NCBI GenBank assembly: GCA_002071485.1
Contig: MWFF01000096.1
Span: 1 to 46,372 of the forward strand
Reading direction: 5' to 3'
DNA length: 46,372 bases
Source of the DNA: Verrucomicrobia bacterium ADurb.Bin006
GTDB lineage: Bacteria > Verrucomicrobiota > Verrucomicrobiia > Limisphaerales > J093
The notes below the pieces were generated by a model. That model had not been told where the DNA came from, did no database searches, and worked only from the letters and a program-made list of their open reading frames with translations. Below are positions 16,568 to 25,064 of this stretch, one piece after another (within the stretch, counting starts at the first letter, position 1; every line of letters starts with the position of its first letter). The position numbers and the translations under genes are program-made.

Positions 16568-18661
16568 ATGAAGAAGACCAACTTCCCAAGGCCTGAATCC
16601 AAACGCGATGGGAACATCCAGCGGGCGCCGATCGAGCGGGCACCCGGGCCTTCGATGGAGCTGACTCAGCGGAAGGGCAGGGAGGCTTGTGTGAATCGAG
16701 CGCACGACCAATTGGAGCATGAGGTCCGGGAGCGGACGCGCGCACTCGAAGCGGCGATCGAGCGATTGCGTTTTCGCGAGAACGAGGTGCGTACACTGGT
16801 CGAGAACTCGCAAGACTTGATCTTCCGCTTCGATCTCAAGGGCCGGCACATCTATGCAAATCTGGCCGCGGCGAAGCTCTACGGCAAGAATCTTGATGGC
16901 CTGCGCGGGAGGCGGATGCGGGATTTGGGCACGGGGCGGGAAACATGGGAATCGGCGCGGGCGATCTTCGACCGGGTGGTGGCGAGCGGAGCGGAAGCCG
17001 GTGGCCAGATCGCGCACGGGGTTGGCGAGAGGAGGCGCTACTATGACACCCGGTTCGTGCCGGAGTTCGGGGCGGGCGGCGTGCTGGCGTCGATCCTGGT
17101 CGTGGCTCGGGACGTTACGGAGCGCGTGCGCACCGAAGAGCAGGTGCTTGCGAATGAGCGGCTTCTGTGGGCCGTGTTCAACAGTTCCTTCCAGTATATG
17201 GGTCTGCTCAGCGCGGAGGGCCATGTCATCATGATCAACGACACCGCGCTGCGATTCGCCGGGCTCAAGATGGAGGATGTGCGCGGGATGCCCTTCTGGA
17301 TGACCCCCTGGTGGACACTGTCGCCGGAGACGCAAGACAAGGTTCAACGGGCTGTCGAGCGCGCCGCTCGAGGTGAAACAGTGCGGTACGAGGAGGTGGT
17401 GCAGGGGGCGGAGAACCAGCTCAAGACGATTGACTTCTTCCTGAGGCCCCTGGACAGCCCCGCCGGGATCAGTCCCTTGTTGATTGCGGAGGCGCACGAT
17501 ATCACCGAGCTGAAGCGGACGACCGACGCACTGCGAGATGCGGAAACCCTGGCGCGGGTCCAGGCCGAAACGGTGCTCGAAGGCATCCTCACCCATGACT
17601 GCGGCATCATCCAGGAGGCGAACAACGTCGTGGAGAACATGTTCGGATGGTCTCCAGCGGAACTCCTCGGGAAGTCTCTGATCGATCTCATCGAGCCCGA
17701 ATCCCGGACTCTCGTGCGCCAGAGTCTGGTCACCAGCGCCGGGCAGCGTTACGAATGCCTGGCCCTGACGCGGGACGGCCAGCGGTTCCCGATCGCGATC
17801 CAGTCGCGTCGATTCCCATACCAGGGCCGCCATGTCGGCATGGTGGTGATTCACGACCTGACCGATCAGCAGCGGGACCGGGCGCGCATCCGGAAGCTCG
17901 AGCAGGAGGAGGCGTTGAAGCGGGAGAAAGCGGAGCGCGAATCGTTCGCCCGCCGATTGATCGAGACCCAGGAGAGAGAGCGCTGCCGCATCGCGACGGA
18001 TCTGCACGACGGACTGGGGCAGAATATCCTGGCCATCAAACACCATGCCGAGCGCTGTCTGGCCAACGGCGTCAGCCCCGGGCGGACCGCCGAAAGCCTC
18101 CAGGAAATCACGTCGCTCGCCGCCCAGGCCGTCCGCGAAATCCGCGCCATCGTCCAGGATCTCCACCCTTATCTCGTCGAGCGACTGGGACTGACCCGCG
18201 CCCTCCAGGCCATGGTCGAGTCAATCGCCAAACTCTCGTCTGTCCACATCGTTTCCGAGATTCAGAACATCGACGGCGTTCTCAAGCCCGAGGCCGAAAT
18301 CGGTCTTTACCGCATCCTCCAGGAGTGTCTCACCAACGTGGTGAGGCACTCCCAGGCCACCGAGGCGCGCCTGTGCGTGGCCCCGCAACAGCGCTGGGTC
18401 TGCGCATCTGTCGAGGATACCGGCCAGGGCTTCGATCTCACTCGCATCCGGCATGGTGACTCGGCTTCGTCAGGTCTGGGCCTCAGGGGGATTGTCGAAC
18501 GAAGCGCGTTGCTGGGCGGGTCGGCCTGGATCGCCAGCCATCCGGGCGGAGGGACGCGGGTCGAGCTCCAACTCCCGATCGGGACCGCGCGCGAGGACAG
18601 CAGCCGCGGAGCCCCTTTGCGGCTTGTCTCGGAGCCGGGTTCGGGTACGATGTCCTCATAG
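16568..18661 (+). CDS. PAS sensor histidine kinase (HisKA_3 type)
   Basis: Soluble sensor kinase of 697 aa without membrane segments. An N-terminal coiled coil (about 35-75) leads to three PAS domains at about 75-185, 195-315 and 335-440. A second coil (about 440-470) precedes the dimerisation domain with DLHDGLGQ, where H480 is the phosphorylated histidine. The ATPase domain shows ECLTNVVRHS (N box), VEDTGQGFD and SSGLGLRGI. This is the NarX/UhpB class that pairs with LuxR-type regulators, and such a regulator begins 3 bp downstream. The signal is unknown; cytosolic PAS domains suggest redox, light or a small ligand. The following LamG gene may be in the same unit. Confidence 0.92.
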   Translation: MKKTNFPRPESKRDGNIQRAPIERAPGPSMELTQRKGREACVNRAHDQLEHEVRERTRALEAAIERLRFRENEVRTLVENSQDLIFRFDLKGRHIYANLAAAKLYGKNLDGLRGRRMRDLGTGRETWESARAIFDRVVASGAEAGGQIAHGVGERRRYYDTRFVPEFGAGGVLASILVVARDVTERVRTEEQVLANERLLWAVFNSSFQYMGLLSAEGHVIMINDTALRFAGLKMEDVRGMPFWMTPWWTLSPETQDKVQRAVERAARGETVRYEEVVQGAENQLKTIDFFLRPLDSPAGISPLLIAEAHDITELKRTTDALRDAETLARVQAETVLEGILTHDCGIIQEANNVVENMFGWSPAELLGKSLIDLIEPESRTLVRQSLVTSAGQRYECLALTRDGQRFPIAIQSRRFPYQGRHVGMVVIHDLTDQQRDRARIRKLEQEEALKREKAERESFARRLIETQERERCRIATDLHDGLGQNILAIKHHAERCLANGVSPGRTAESLQEITSLAAQAVREIRAIVQDLHPYLVERLGLTRALQAMVESIAKLSSVHIVSEIQNIDGVLKPEAEIGLYRILQECLTNVVRHSQATEARLCVAPQQRWVCASVEDTGQGFDLTRIRHGDSASSGLGLRGIVERSALLGGSAWIASHPGGGTRVELQLPIGTAREDSSRGAPLRLVSEPGSGTMSS

Positions 18662-18664
18662 CGT

Positions 18665-19315
18665 ATGGCCACGGTACGAGTCCTCATTGCTGATGACCAC
18701 CCGATCATCCGGAGCGGACTGCGCGAGGCTATTGAGGGACAGCGGGGCAAATGGCTGGTCTTCGAGGCCTCGGACGGTGAGCAGGCCGTCGAGTACTGCC
18801 GGACGCATCCGATCGACGTCGCCATTTTCGACATCAGCATGCCCAAACTCGACGGATTGGCCGCGGTGCGCATGACCCGAGAGCAGAAGCCGACCTTGAA
18901 GGTTATTCTACTCACGATGTACGACGACCCGGCCCTGCTCGAGGAGGGGCTGGCTCTCGGAGCGCAGGGCTACGTCCTCAAGGACGAGCCCATCGTCGTC
19001 GTCCTCGAGGCCCTTCGCGCCGTGCTCAAGGGCGAACGCTACCTCAGTCCAGCCTTGCAGAATCGCGACAGGAAACGCGACACGGTCTTGAAGCCGCTGC
19101 CTGACTCCAGCCCTTACCTCGAGTTGCTGACCGTCAAGGAGCGCAAGATTCTGCGTCTGATCGGCGAGCATCTCACCAGCAAGGAGATCGCCGACAGACT
19201 CCAATGCAGTGTGCACACCATCAACGCGCACCGCCAGAATCTGAGCATCAAACTCCGGCTGAGCGGATCCCACAGCCTCCTCAAGTTCGCCTTCGAGAAT
19301 CGCGATCGTCTGTGA
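18665..19315 (+). CDS. NarL/LuxR-type response regulator
   Basis: DNA-binding response regulator (216 aa) and cognate partner of the kinase immediately upstream. The receiver domain has the acidic pair D10-D11 (VLIADDHP), the phospho-acceptor D56 (VAIFDISMP) and the conserved lysine in YVLKDE. The C-terminal helix-turn-helix domain (about 150-212) carries LTVKERKILRLIGEHLTSKE and IADRLQCSVHTINAHRQN, the LuxR signature. Target genes are unknown; the adjacent LamG gene is the nearest candidate. Confidence 0.95.
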   Translation: MATVRVLIADDHPIIRSGLREAIEGQRGKWLVFEASDGEQAVEYCRTHPIDVAIFDISMPKLDGLAAVRMTREQKPTLKVILLTMYDDPALLEEGLALGAQGYVLKDEPIVVVLEALRAVLKGERYLSPALQNRDRKRDTVLKPLPDSSPYLELLTVKERKILRLIGEHLTSKEIADRLQCSVHTINAHRQNLSIKLRLSGSHSLLKFAFENRDRL

Positions 19316-19354
19316 CACATTATGCAATCACAAGCAATTGAATGCCGACTTTTT

Positions 19355-22300
19355 ATGAAAGCAAACAACCATTCGAATCTACTCCAGCTTGTTGCGTCCG
19401 GATGCGCGAAGGCGGCCTGCTGCCTGGCCGCGGCCCTGGCGCTGACGGGCTCGACCGCGCTCGAAGCGGCCATTACAGGCCAGTGGGATTTCAAGTCGGG
19501 CGACCTCTCCGCCACCATCGGCCTCCCTCTCGAGTTCTTCGATTACCCGGGCGGGGACACTGACCAGCAGACTGTCTTCGGGACCACGACCGCCCTGGGT
19601 CTGCCCGACATCGGCGGTGCTCCGGCGCATGTCATGGGCTTTCCGAAGTCCCTGCCTCACATGGGCTACGTGATCTACCCGAACATGCACTCGAACGGTG
19701 GCGGTGCATTCGTGAACCAATACACTCTGATCTTCGATCTGCTTTACCCGCCCGCATCCTCCACGGGCTGGCGCGCCCTGATCCAAATCAACGACCCCTA
19801 CAACACCGACGACGCGGACCTCTTCATCAATCCGACCGGAGGCATCGGAATCTCGGCGCAGTATCATGGCGTCGTCCAGGCCAATACGTGGCATCGCCTC
19901 GCATTCGCGTTCGATCTGGCCGCCCCGGGCGGGCCGACACTCAGCAAGTACATCGATGGTGCGCTGGTGAACCGGCAGATTCTCGGCGCCGGAGTGGACG
20001 GGCGCTGGGCACTCAACGCGGTCGACGGCATGTTCGCCCCGATGGCGCTGTTGTTCACCGACAACAATGAGGATGGCGCAGACACCCAGGCGGGCTATGT
20101 CAGCAGCATCCAGGTCCATGACGAGGCACTGTCCGCGGCATACATCCAGACCTTGGGCCCACCCACCACCGACGGCATCCCCACAACAGTGGTCGTCCCA
20201 GCCTCGATTGTCTCCCGCAAGCCGCTGGAAGGCGCCATGAACGTCGTTCCCGCCTCGGAAATCGAGGTGGTTCTGGCCGACGGCTCGGCGCCCCTGGACA
20301 CCACCTCGATCGTCCTCAAGGTCAACAACGAGACACTGACGCGAAACGTCACCTCCGCCGCGGGCAAACACACCGTCACCGCCGCTCTGCCGCCGCTCAG
20401 CCCGCGTTCGACGAACACCGTCAGCGTCGGGTTTGCCGATGCTTCGGCCGGCACGGTCACCCTCGAATGGGGTTTCCGCATGGCGGCCTATCTACTCGAC
20501 GCGGAACTCGAGCAGGTGTTCACCAACCGGTTGGCCGCATACTGGCCGATGGACGAGGGCCTGACTAACTTCGCCGCGACGTTACTGGTGGACGTGGCGG
20601 GCGAGAACCATTCCACCATCACGACGGGCGGCATGACAGACTACTGGCTCGATGCATCCGAATCGCGATTCGGCGGAGCTCTGCATGTCGACGGGGAGAA
20701 CGTGTATGTCATGGTTCTCCCCAGCCCGAGCCTCGATATCGGGGCCAATGCGATGTCCATGGCCCTCTGGGTCAAGCTCGAACAACTCCCCAGTCAGTTG
20801 CCCGGCAGCTACGGATCGATTTACGACTCGGTCACCGACGAGTACGTGGTCTACACCGACAAGGGAAACAAGGAACTCCGGTTCAAAGTTACTCTGGCCA
20901 ATGGACAGGCCGCACGGCCCGGCATTCCTGAGGCGCAACTCAAAGTGGGCGAGTGGATGCACATCGCCGCCGTCTATGACGGCAACGCCAGCCCGACCGC
21001 CGGCGAGGCGCGCATCTATCTCAACGGCGAACTGATGGACAGACATGTGGGCCACGACGGCGCCCCGGGCACCGGCCTGACTGGCAACGTGCGCGCCGGG
21101 CAGACGGCTGCGATCGGGCGTCCCGGCACGGCAACCGGAAACAACTACGTCGGAGCCATCGACGACCTCGCGATCTGGAGCCAGGCCCTGAGCATCGATG
21201 CGATCGGCTACCTCTCCTCGGGCCACTCAATCCCGGCTGTCGCTCAAGACCCCGATCCGCTCACCATCACCCAGCATCCAGAGGACAAGACCGGTGTGGT
21301 TGGAAGCCGCGTGATGTTCGAAGTCGTTCGGTCGGGCGGCACTCCGCCCGTGCTCTATCAGTGGAAACACAACGGCGTCGATATTCCCGGCGCAACCAGT
21401 GCCAAGCTCTTCGTGGTTGTGGCGCCGGACGCCGCGGGCACCTACACCGTCGCCGTCCGGGATGCCGTGCGCTCGCTTGTGAGCAATCCGGCCACCCTGA
21501 CGATCGTCACGCTGTCGAGCGATCCGATCGAGTCACTCCTTGTGGGGCTCATAGCCCATTGGCGGCTGGACGATGGACTGGCCGATCCCAACACCCAGGT
21601 CCTGGCAGATGCTCGGGGCGGCAGCCCTGGCAACCTCTTCGGAGGGAGCGCGGCGGCCTGGCTCGCCGAGCCCGAGGCCCGGTTCGGCGGCGCGCTTCAC
21701 GTGGACGGCCAGACTGTCTACGCGACGATTCCCAACAACAGCATCCTGGACATCAACGAGAACCAGGTGAGCGTGTCGCTCTGGGCGCGCCTCGAACAAC
21801 TGCCCACCGAGATTCCCGGTGCCTTCGGCGGCATCTTCGATTCGCCCAATGACAGCTATGTCGTCTACCTCGACAAAGGCAACCAGGAACTGCGATTCAA
21901 GGTGACGACGGCCGAAGGCCAGGCTGTCCGGCCCGGCATCCCTCAGTCCGAACTGGTCCTCAACGAGTGGATTCATGTGCTCGCAGTCTACGACGGCAAT
22001 GCTTCGCCCGATGCCGGCGAGGCCCGCATCTACCTCAACGGCGTCGTGATGGACACCGAGGGCTCCGCCAGCCTGACCGGATTGGTTCGACCCGGCCAAG
22101 TCACCGGTCTGGGACGCGACGGCGAGACGGCAGGCTACTTCTATACCGGTGCCATCGACGACATAGGCGTCTGGAGCCGCGCGCTGACGGTGGACGAGAT
22201 CGCCTACCTGTCCTCAGGCCATGCAATCCCGGCCGGGCCGGAGCCGCTCGAAATCTCCGGCGCGCGCATCGAGAGCGGCCAGATCGTCATCCAATGGACC

Positions 22301-22447
22301 GGCGGTGAAGGCCCGTATCAGTTGCAGCGCCGGACCTCTCTGACCACTGGGAATTGGGAGAACGCGGGACAACCGACCGCCGGCACGACCGCATCAGACG
22401 CGACCGATGCCCCGGTCAGATTCTACCGCGTCATCAAGGCGCAGTAA
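19355..22447 (+). CDS. Secreted LamG/Ig-domain protein
   Basis: Large exported protein (1030 aa). A signal peptide ends around residue 35 (CCLAAALALTGSTALEAA). Three concanavalin-like LamG domains lie at about 45-265, 395-625 and 730-960, with an Ig-like domain at about 635-720 (ITQHPEDKTGVVGSRVMFEV). The second and third LamG domains are close copies: both contain DKGN-ELRFKVT, ARPGIP or VRPGIP, and VYDGNASP-AGEARIYLNG. A C-terminal beta domain ends RFYRVIKAQ. LamG domains bind carbohydrates or proteins, so a surface-binding role is likely. No PEP-CTERM or sortase signal is visible. The start at 19355 fits the signal peptide; an in-frame ATG 11 codons upstream is possible. Confidence 0.82.
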   Translation: MKANNHSNLLQLVASGCAKAACCLAAALALTGSTALEAAITGQWDFKSGDLSATIGLPLEFFDYPGGDTDQQTVFGTTTALGLPDIGGAPAHVMGFPKSLPHMGYVIYPNMHSNGGGAFVNQYTLIFDLLYPPASSTGWRALIQINDPYNTDDADLFINPTGGIGISAQYHGVVQANTWHRLAFAFDLAAPGGPTLSKYIDGALVNRQILGAGVDGRWALNAVDGMFAPMALLFTDNNEDGADTQAGYVSSIQVHDEALSAAYIQTLGPPTTDGIPTTVVVPASIVSRKPLEGAMNVVPASEIEVVLADGSAPLDTTSIVLKVNNETLTRNVTSAAGKHTVTAALPPLSPRSTNTVSVGFADASAGTVTLEWGFRMAAYLLDAELEQVFTNRLAAYWPMDEGLTNFAATLLVDVAGENHSTITTGGMTDYWLDASESRFGGALHVDGENVYVMVLPSPSLDIGANAMSMALWVKLEQLPSQLPGSYGSIYDSVTDEYVVYTDKGNKELRFKVTLANGQAARPGIPEAQLKVGEWMHIAAVYDGNASPTAGEARIYLNGELMDRHVGHDGAPGTGLTGNVRAGQTAAIGRPGTATGNNYVGAIDDLAIWSQALSIDAIGYLSSGHSIPAVAQDPDPLTITQHPEDKTGVVGSRVMFEVVRSGGTPPVLYQWKHNGVDIPGATSAKLFVVVAPDAAGTYTVAVRDAVRSLVSNPATLTIVTLSSDPIESLLVGLIAHWRLDDGLADPNTQVLADARGGSPGNLFGGSAAAWLAEPEARFGGALHVDGQTVYATIPNNSILDINENQVSVSLWARLEQLPTEIPGAFGGIFDSPNDSYVVYLDKGNQELRFKVTTAEGQAVRPGIPQSELVLNEWIHVLAVYDGNASPDAGEARIYLNGVVMDTEGSASLTGLVRPGQVTGLGRDGETAGYFYTGAIDDIGVWSRALTVDEIAYLSSGHAIPAGPEPLEISGARIESGQIVIQWTGGEGPYQLQRRTSLTTGNWENAGQPTAGTTASDATDAPVRFYRVIKAQ

Positions 22448-22502
22448 CACTGCCGCCCCCGGACCCGCTCTGATCGTTCAGCGCCCAGCAAGGAGAATCG
22501 GC

Positions 22503-22820
22503 TCATCGGTTCATTCGAGTCGGGATGCGCCGCAGCCCCTTGGGCGCGTCGGGCACGCCGACACAGTGTGGTCGAGATTGGTGTAGGACCAGCGCGTCGA
22601 TTTGACCGCGAAAGAACGGATCGGTCTGACTCGTCGCATTGCCCTCGAACACGCCGTCAAACCGGTTGCTGGCGTCGGCGCCACCATGCGAGAACGGATA
22701 GAATGCGCGCCAGGACGGCCCTGGGAACAGCGTTGCCGTCGCGATCGTCTGGCGCCGATCCAAGTCGGTGGCTGGATCGAGTTCCAGCAGATGAATGCCA
22801 TCATCGGCGTTTGAAAACTC
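22503..22820 (-). pseudogene. Open frame without start, unidentified remnant
   Basis: Downstream of the sulfatase gene on the same strand, a frame stays open from 22820 to a stop at 22503. It reads ADDGIHLLELDPATDLDRR, then FPGPSWRAFYPFSHGGADAS and FRGQIDALVLHQ. It has no good start; a TTG at 22763 is the only initiator of any kind. The composition is protein-like and I do not recognise it. GIHLLELDP is faintly reminiscent of GH43 glycosidases, but this is too short to support. The remaining bases of the gap (22448-22502 and 22821-22913) show nothing. Confidence 0.35.
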
Positions 22821-22913
22821 CTATGCACAGCGTCAGAAGTTCCGCCGCGCGAGGCCACGCGGCCTGCAGGCTCGCAGGCCTGACCCGGCGCTGCATCATC
22901 GATGTCGCTCTGT

Positions 22914-25007
22914 TTAATCGAGCACGATGCGGACCGACTCGATCCTGCCGCGGAATTGGTTGTCGGTGGAATAGGGTCCGACCAGGCCGGCCTGGTCGCT
23001 GCCCACCTCGAGACCGTCCACAGGCATCGTTGCGATGAGGCTGGGGGCCTGGCCGCTGGCTGCGGGCTTGCCATCGAGCGCGAGGCTCAGCGCGCCACCC
23101 CGACCGAGACGAGCGACAGCCGTGTGCGCGCCTTTCGTCAGTTGCGGCGCCATAACCTGCGTCACTTCGCCAGCCGTCCGAACCAGGAACACCAGTTTCC
23201 CATTCTCGACAAACAGCGCGTAGCCGCGCGCCGAGCCGCCTTGGGCGACAATCACCCCTTGCGGGTTGTCCGACTCGAACGTGGCGGTGATCGTGAAGGG
23301 GCGCCCGGCAATGGCCGGTGCATGGGCGCGATCGAGACGATCGCCCATTTTCAACGCGAACTGCGTTTCATTGCTCAGGTCGGGGGCAGGATTGCCACGA
23401 CTGTTCTGCGCCGAACTCCGCCAACCGCCTAACGGCAGGACATTGGCTCGGGCCGCATATTCGTCCCACCTCGCCGCCAGGGCCTTGACTCGGTCCGGCT
23501 CGGACGCCGCCAGATCGTTCTGCTCGGTCCGGTCCTTGACCGTGTCGTACAGGCGCCAAGCCTGGCCCGCCAGCGCCACCAGTTTCCATTTCCCGTCGAG
23601 AACAGCCCGGTTGCCTTCGTGCTCCCAGAAGAGCGGTCGCGTGCGTCCGAGCGGCTTGCCCTCGAATCCCGGACGCAGGCTGACACCTTCGAGCGGCGTG
23701 AGGGACCGGCCCTTGAATGCGTCGGGATAGGAGGCCCCAGCCACCTCGAGGCAGGTCGGCATGATGTCGATGACATGTCCGGGCTGCGGCTCGAGTGCCC
23801 CGTTGCGCGCCGCTGAAATGCCGCGCGGCCAGTGAGCGATCAAAGGGGTCGCGATGCCGCCCTCGTCGGTGTAATGCTTGTAGCGGACAAACGGCGTGTT
23901 GTTCAACGCCGCCCAGCATTCCCCGACAAAAACCGTCGACTGCGCGTCGCCCGGCTGGCTGCCCTCGAGTCGTCCACGGACGCCGCTCTCGGCGTTCCCG
24001 CCGTTGTCGCTCATGAAAAGGATCAACGTGTTGTCCAATTCGCCACGGTCGCGCAGCCCGCTCACCAGTGTCCCGATCGACCGGTCCATCCGTTCTACCA
24101 CCGCCGCGTAGATGGCCATGATGTGGTCATAGCGATCCTGATCCTCGGCGCTGAGGCTGCTCCAGGCCGGCACGGCGTCGGGCCTTGGCGAAAGCGGCCA
24201 GGCCTTGTCGATCAGCCCCATCTCGAGCTGGCGCGCGTAGCGCTCCTGACGCAGAACGTCCCAGCCGGCCTTGAACTTGCCGCGCCACCGGGCGATGTCC
24301 TCGGCAGGCGCTTGCAGCGGGAAATGGGGCGCGTTGTGCGCCACGTACAGGAAGAAAGGCTTCCGCGCCGCCCGGGCCTCATCGACGAACTTCAGCCCGT
24401 ACTCGATCCATAGGTCGGTCGAGTACCATTCCCCCGGCAAAGGCGCGCCGCGCGACCCCAGATTCTTGCCGTTGAGAAACAGCGCGGCGCGCGGCGAATC
24501 CGGAAAGTAAAAGCCCCCGGCCGCCGCGGTCAGCGTCCGATCGAACCCCCGGTCCCACGGTGTGACCCCGTGGTTCTGGCCCACGTGCCACTTGCCTGTC
24601 ATGGCGGTGAAATAGCCCGCCGCCTTCAGCGCCTCCGCAAACGTCACACACCGGTCGTTGAGCCGCCCGCTGTACCCCGCCAGCGGCCGTCCACTCGAAT
24701 CCCGCTGCTCCTCGGTCATATGCCCCACACCCGCCTGGTGCGGATACAGCCCTGTGAGCAGCGCCGCGCGGGTCGGACAACACCGGGCCGTGTTGTGGAA
24801 CTGGGTGAAGCGCACCCCGTCCCGGGCAAGCCGATCGAGGTTGGGCGTTTGAATCTCGCCTCCATAGCATCCAATGTCGGAGTACCCCAGGTCATCGGCG
24901 AGGATGACAACAATGTTCGGTCGCGGATCGCTCGAACCGGTCGCACCGATCGCCATGAGACAGCTCGCGGCAATCGTCGCAAGCCGTGTTGACGCGCTCG
25001 TTTTCAT
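22914..25007 (-). CDS. Secreted sulfatase with C-terminal LamG-like domain
   Basis: Type I sulfatase (697 aa) that removes sulfate esters, probably from polysaccharides. A signal peptide covers residues 1-22 (ATIAASCLMAIGATG). Metal ligands are D38-D39 in VVILADDLGYSD. The formylglycine site is CCPTRAALLTG, where C76 is converted by a formylglycine-generating enzyme (C-x-P-T-R). MTGKWHVGQNHG and LFMSDNGGNAESG are further active-site motifs. A C-terminal domain at about 535-697 resembles LamG/concanavalin folds (ITATFESDNPQGVIVAQGG and FRGRIESVRIVLD), an unusual addition. The start at 25007 is set by the signal peptide. It converges on the LamG gene and is followed upstream by the lipoprotein gene on the same strand. 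Confidence 0.93.
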   Translation of the reverse strand: MKTSASTRLATIAASCLMAIGATGSSDPRPNIVVILADDLGYSDIGCYGGEIQTPNLDRLARDGVRFTQFHNTARCCPTRAALLTGLYPHQAGVGHMTEEQRDSSGRPLAGYSGRLNDRCVTFAEALKAAGYFTAMTGKWHVGQNHGVTPWDRGFDRTLTAAAGGFYFPDSPRAALFLNGKNLGSRGAPLPGEWYSTDLWIEYGLKFVDEARAARKPFFLYVAHNAPHFPLQAPAEDIARWRGKFKAGWDVLRQERYARQLEMGLIDKAWPLSPRPDAVPAWSSLSAEDQDRYDHIMAIYAAVVERMDRSIGTLVSGLRDRGELDNTLILFMSDNGGNAESGVRGRLEGSQPGDAQSTVFVGECWAALNNTPFVRYKHYTDEGGIATPLIAHWPRGISAARNGALEPQPGHVIDIMPTCLEVAGASYPDAFKGRSLTPLEGVSLRPGFEGKPLGRTRPLFWEHEGNRAVLDGKWKLVALAGQAWRLYDTVKDRTEQNDLAASEPDRVKALAARWDEYAARANVLPLGGWRSSAQNSRGNPAPDLSNETQFALKMGDRLDRAHAPAIAGRPFTITATFESDNPQGVIVAQGGSARGYALFVENGKLVFLVRTAGEVTQVMAPQLTKGAHTAVARLGRGGALSLALDGKPAASGQAPSLIATMPVDGLEVGSDQAGLVGPYSTDNQFRGRIESVRIVLD

Positions 25008-25064
25008 GTGGATTTGCAGCAGGGTAGGCGATCGAGGCGCGGACGCGCAATGCTCGACCATTGA

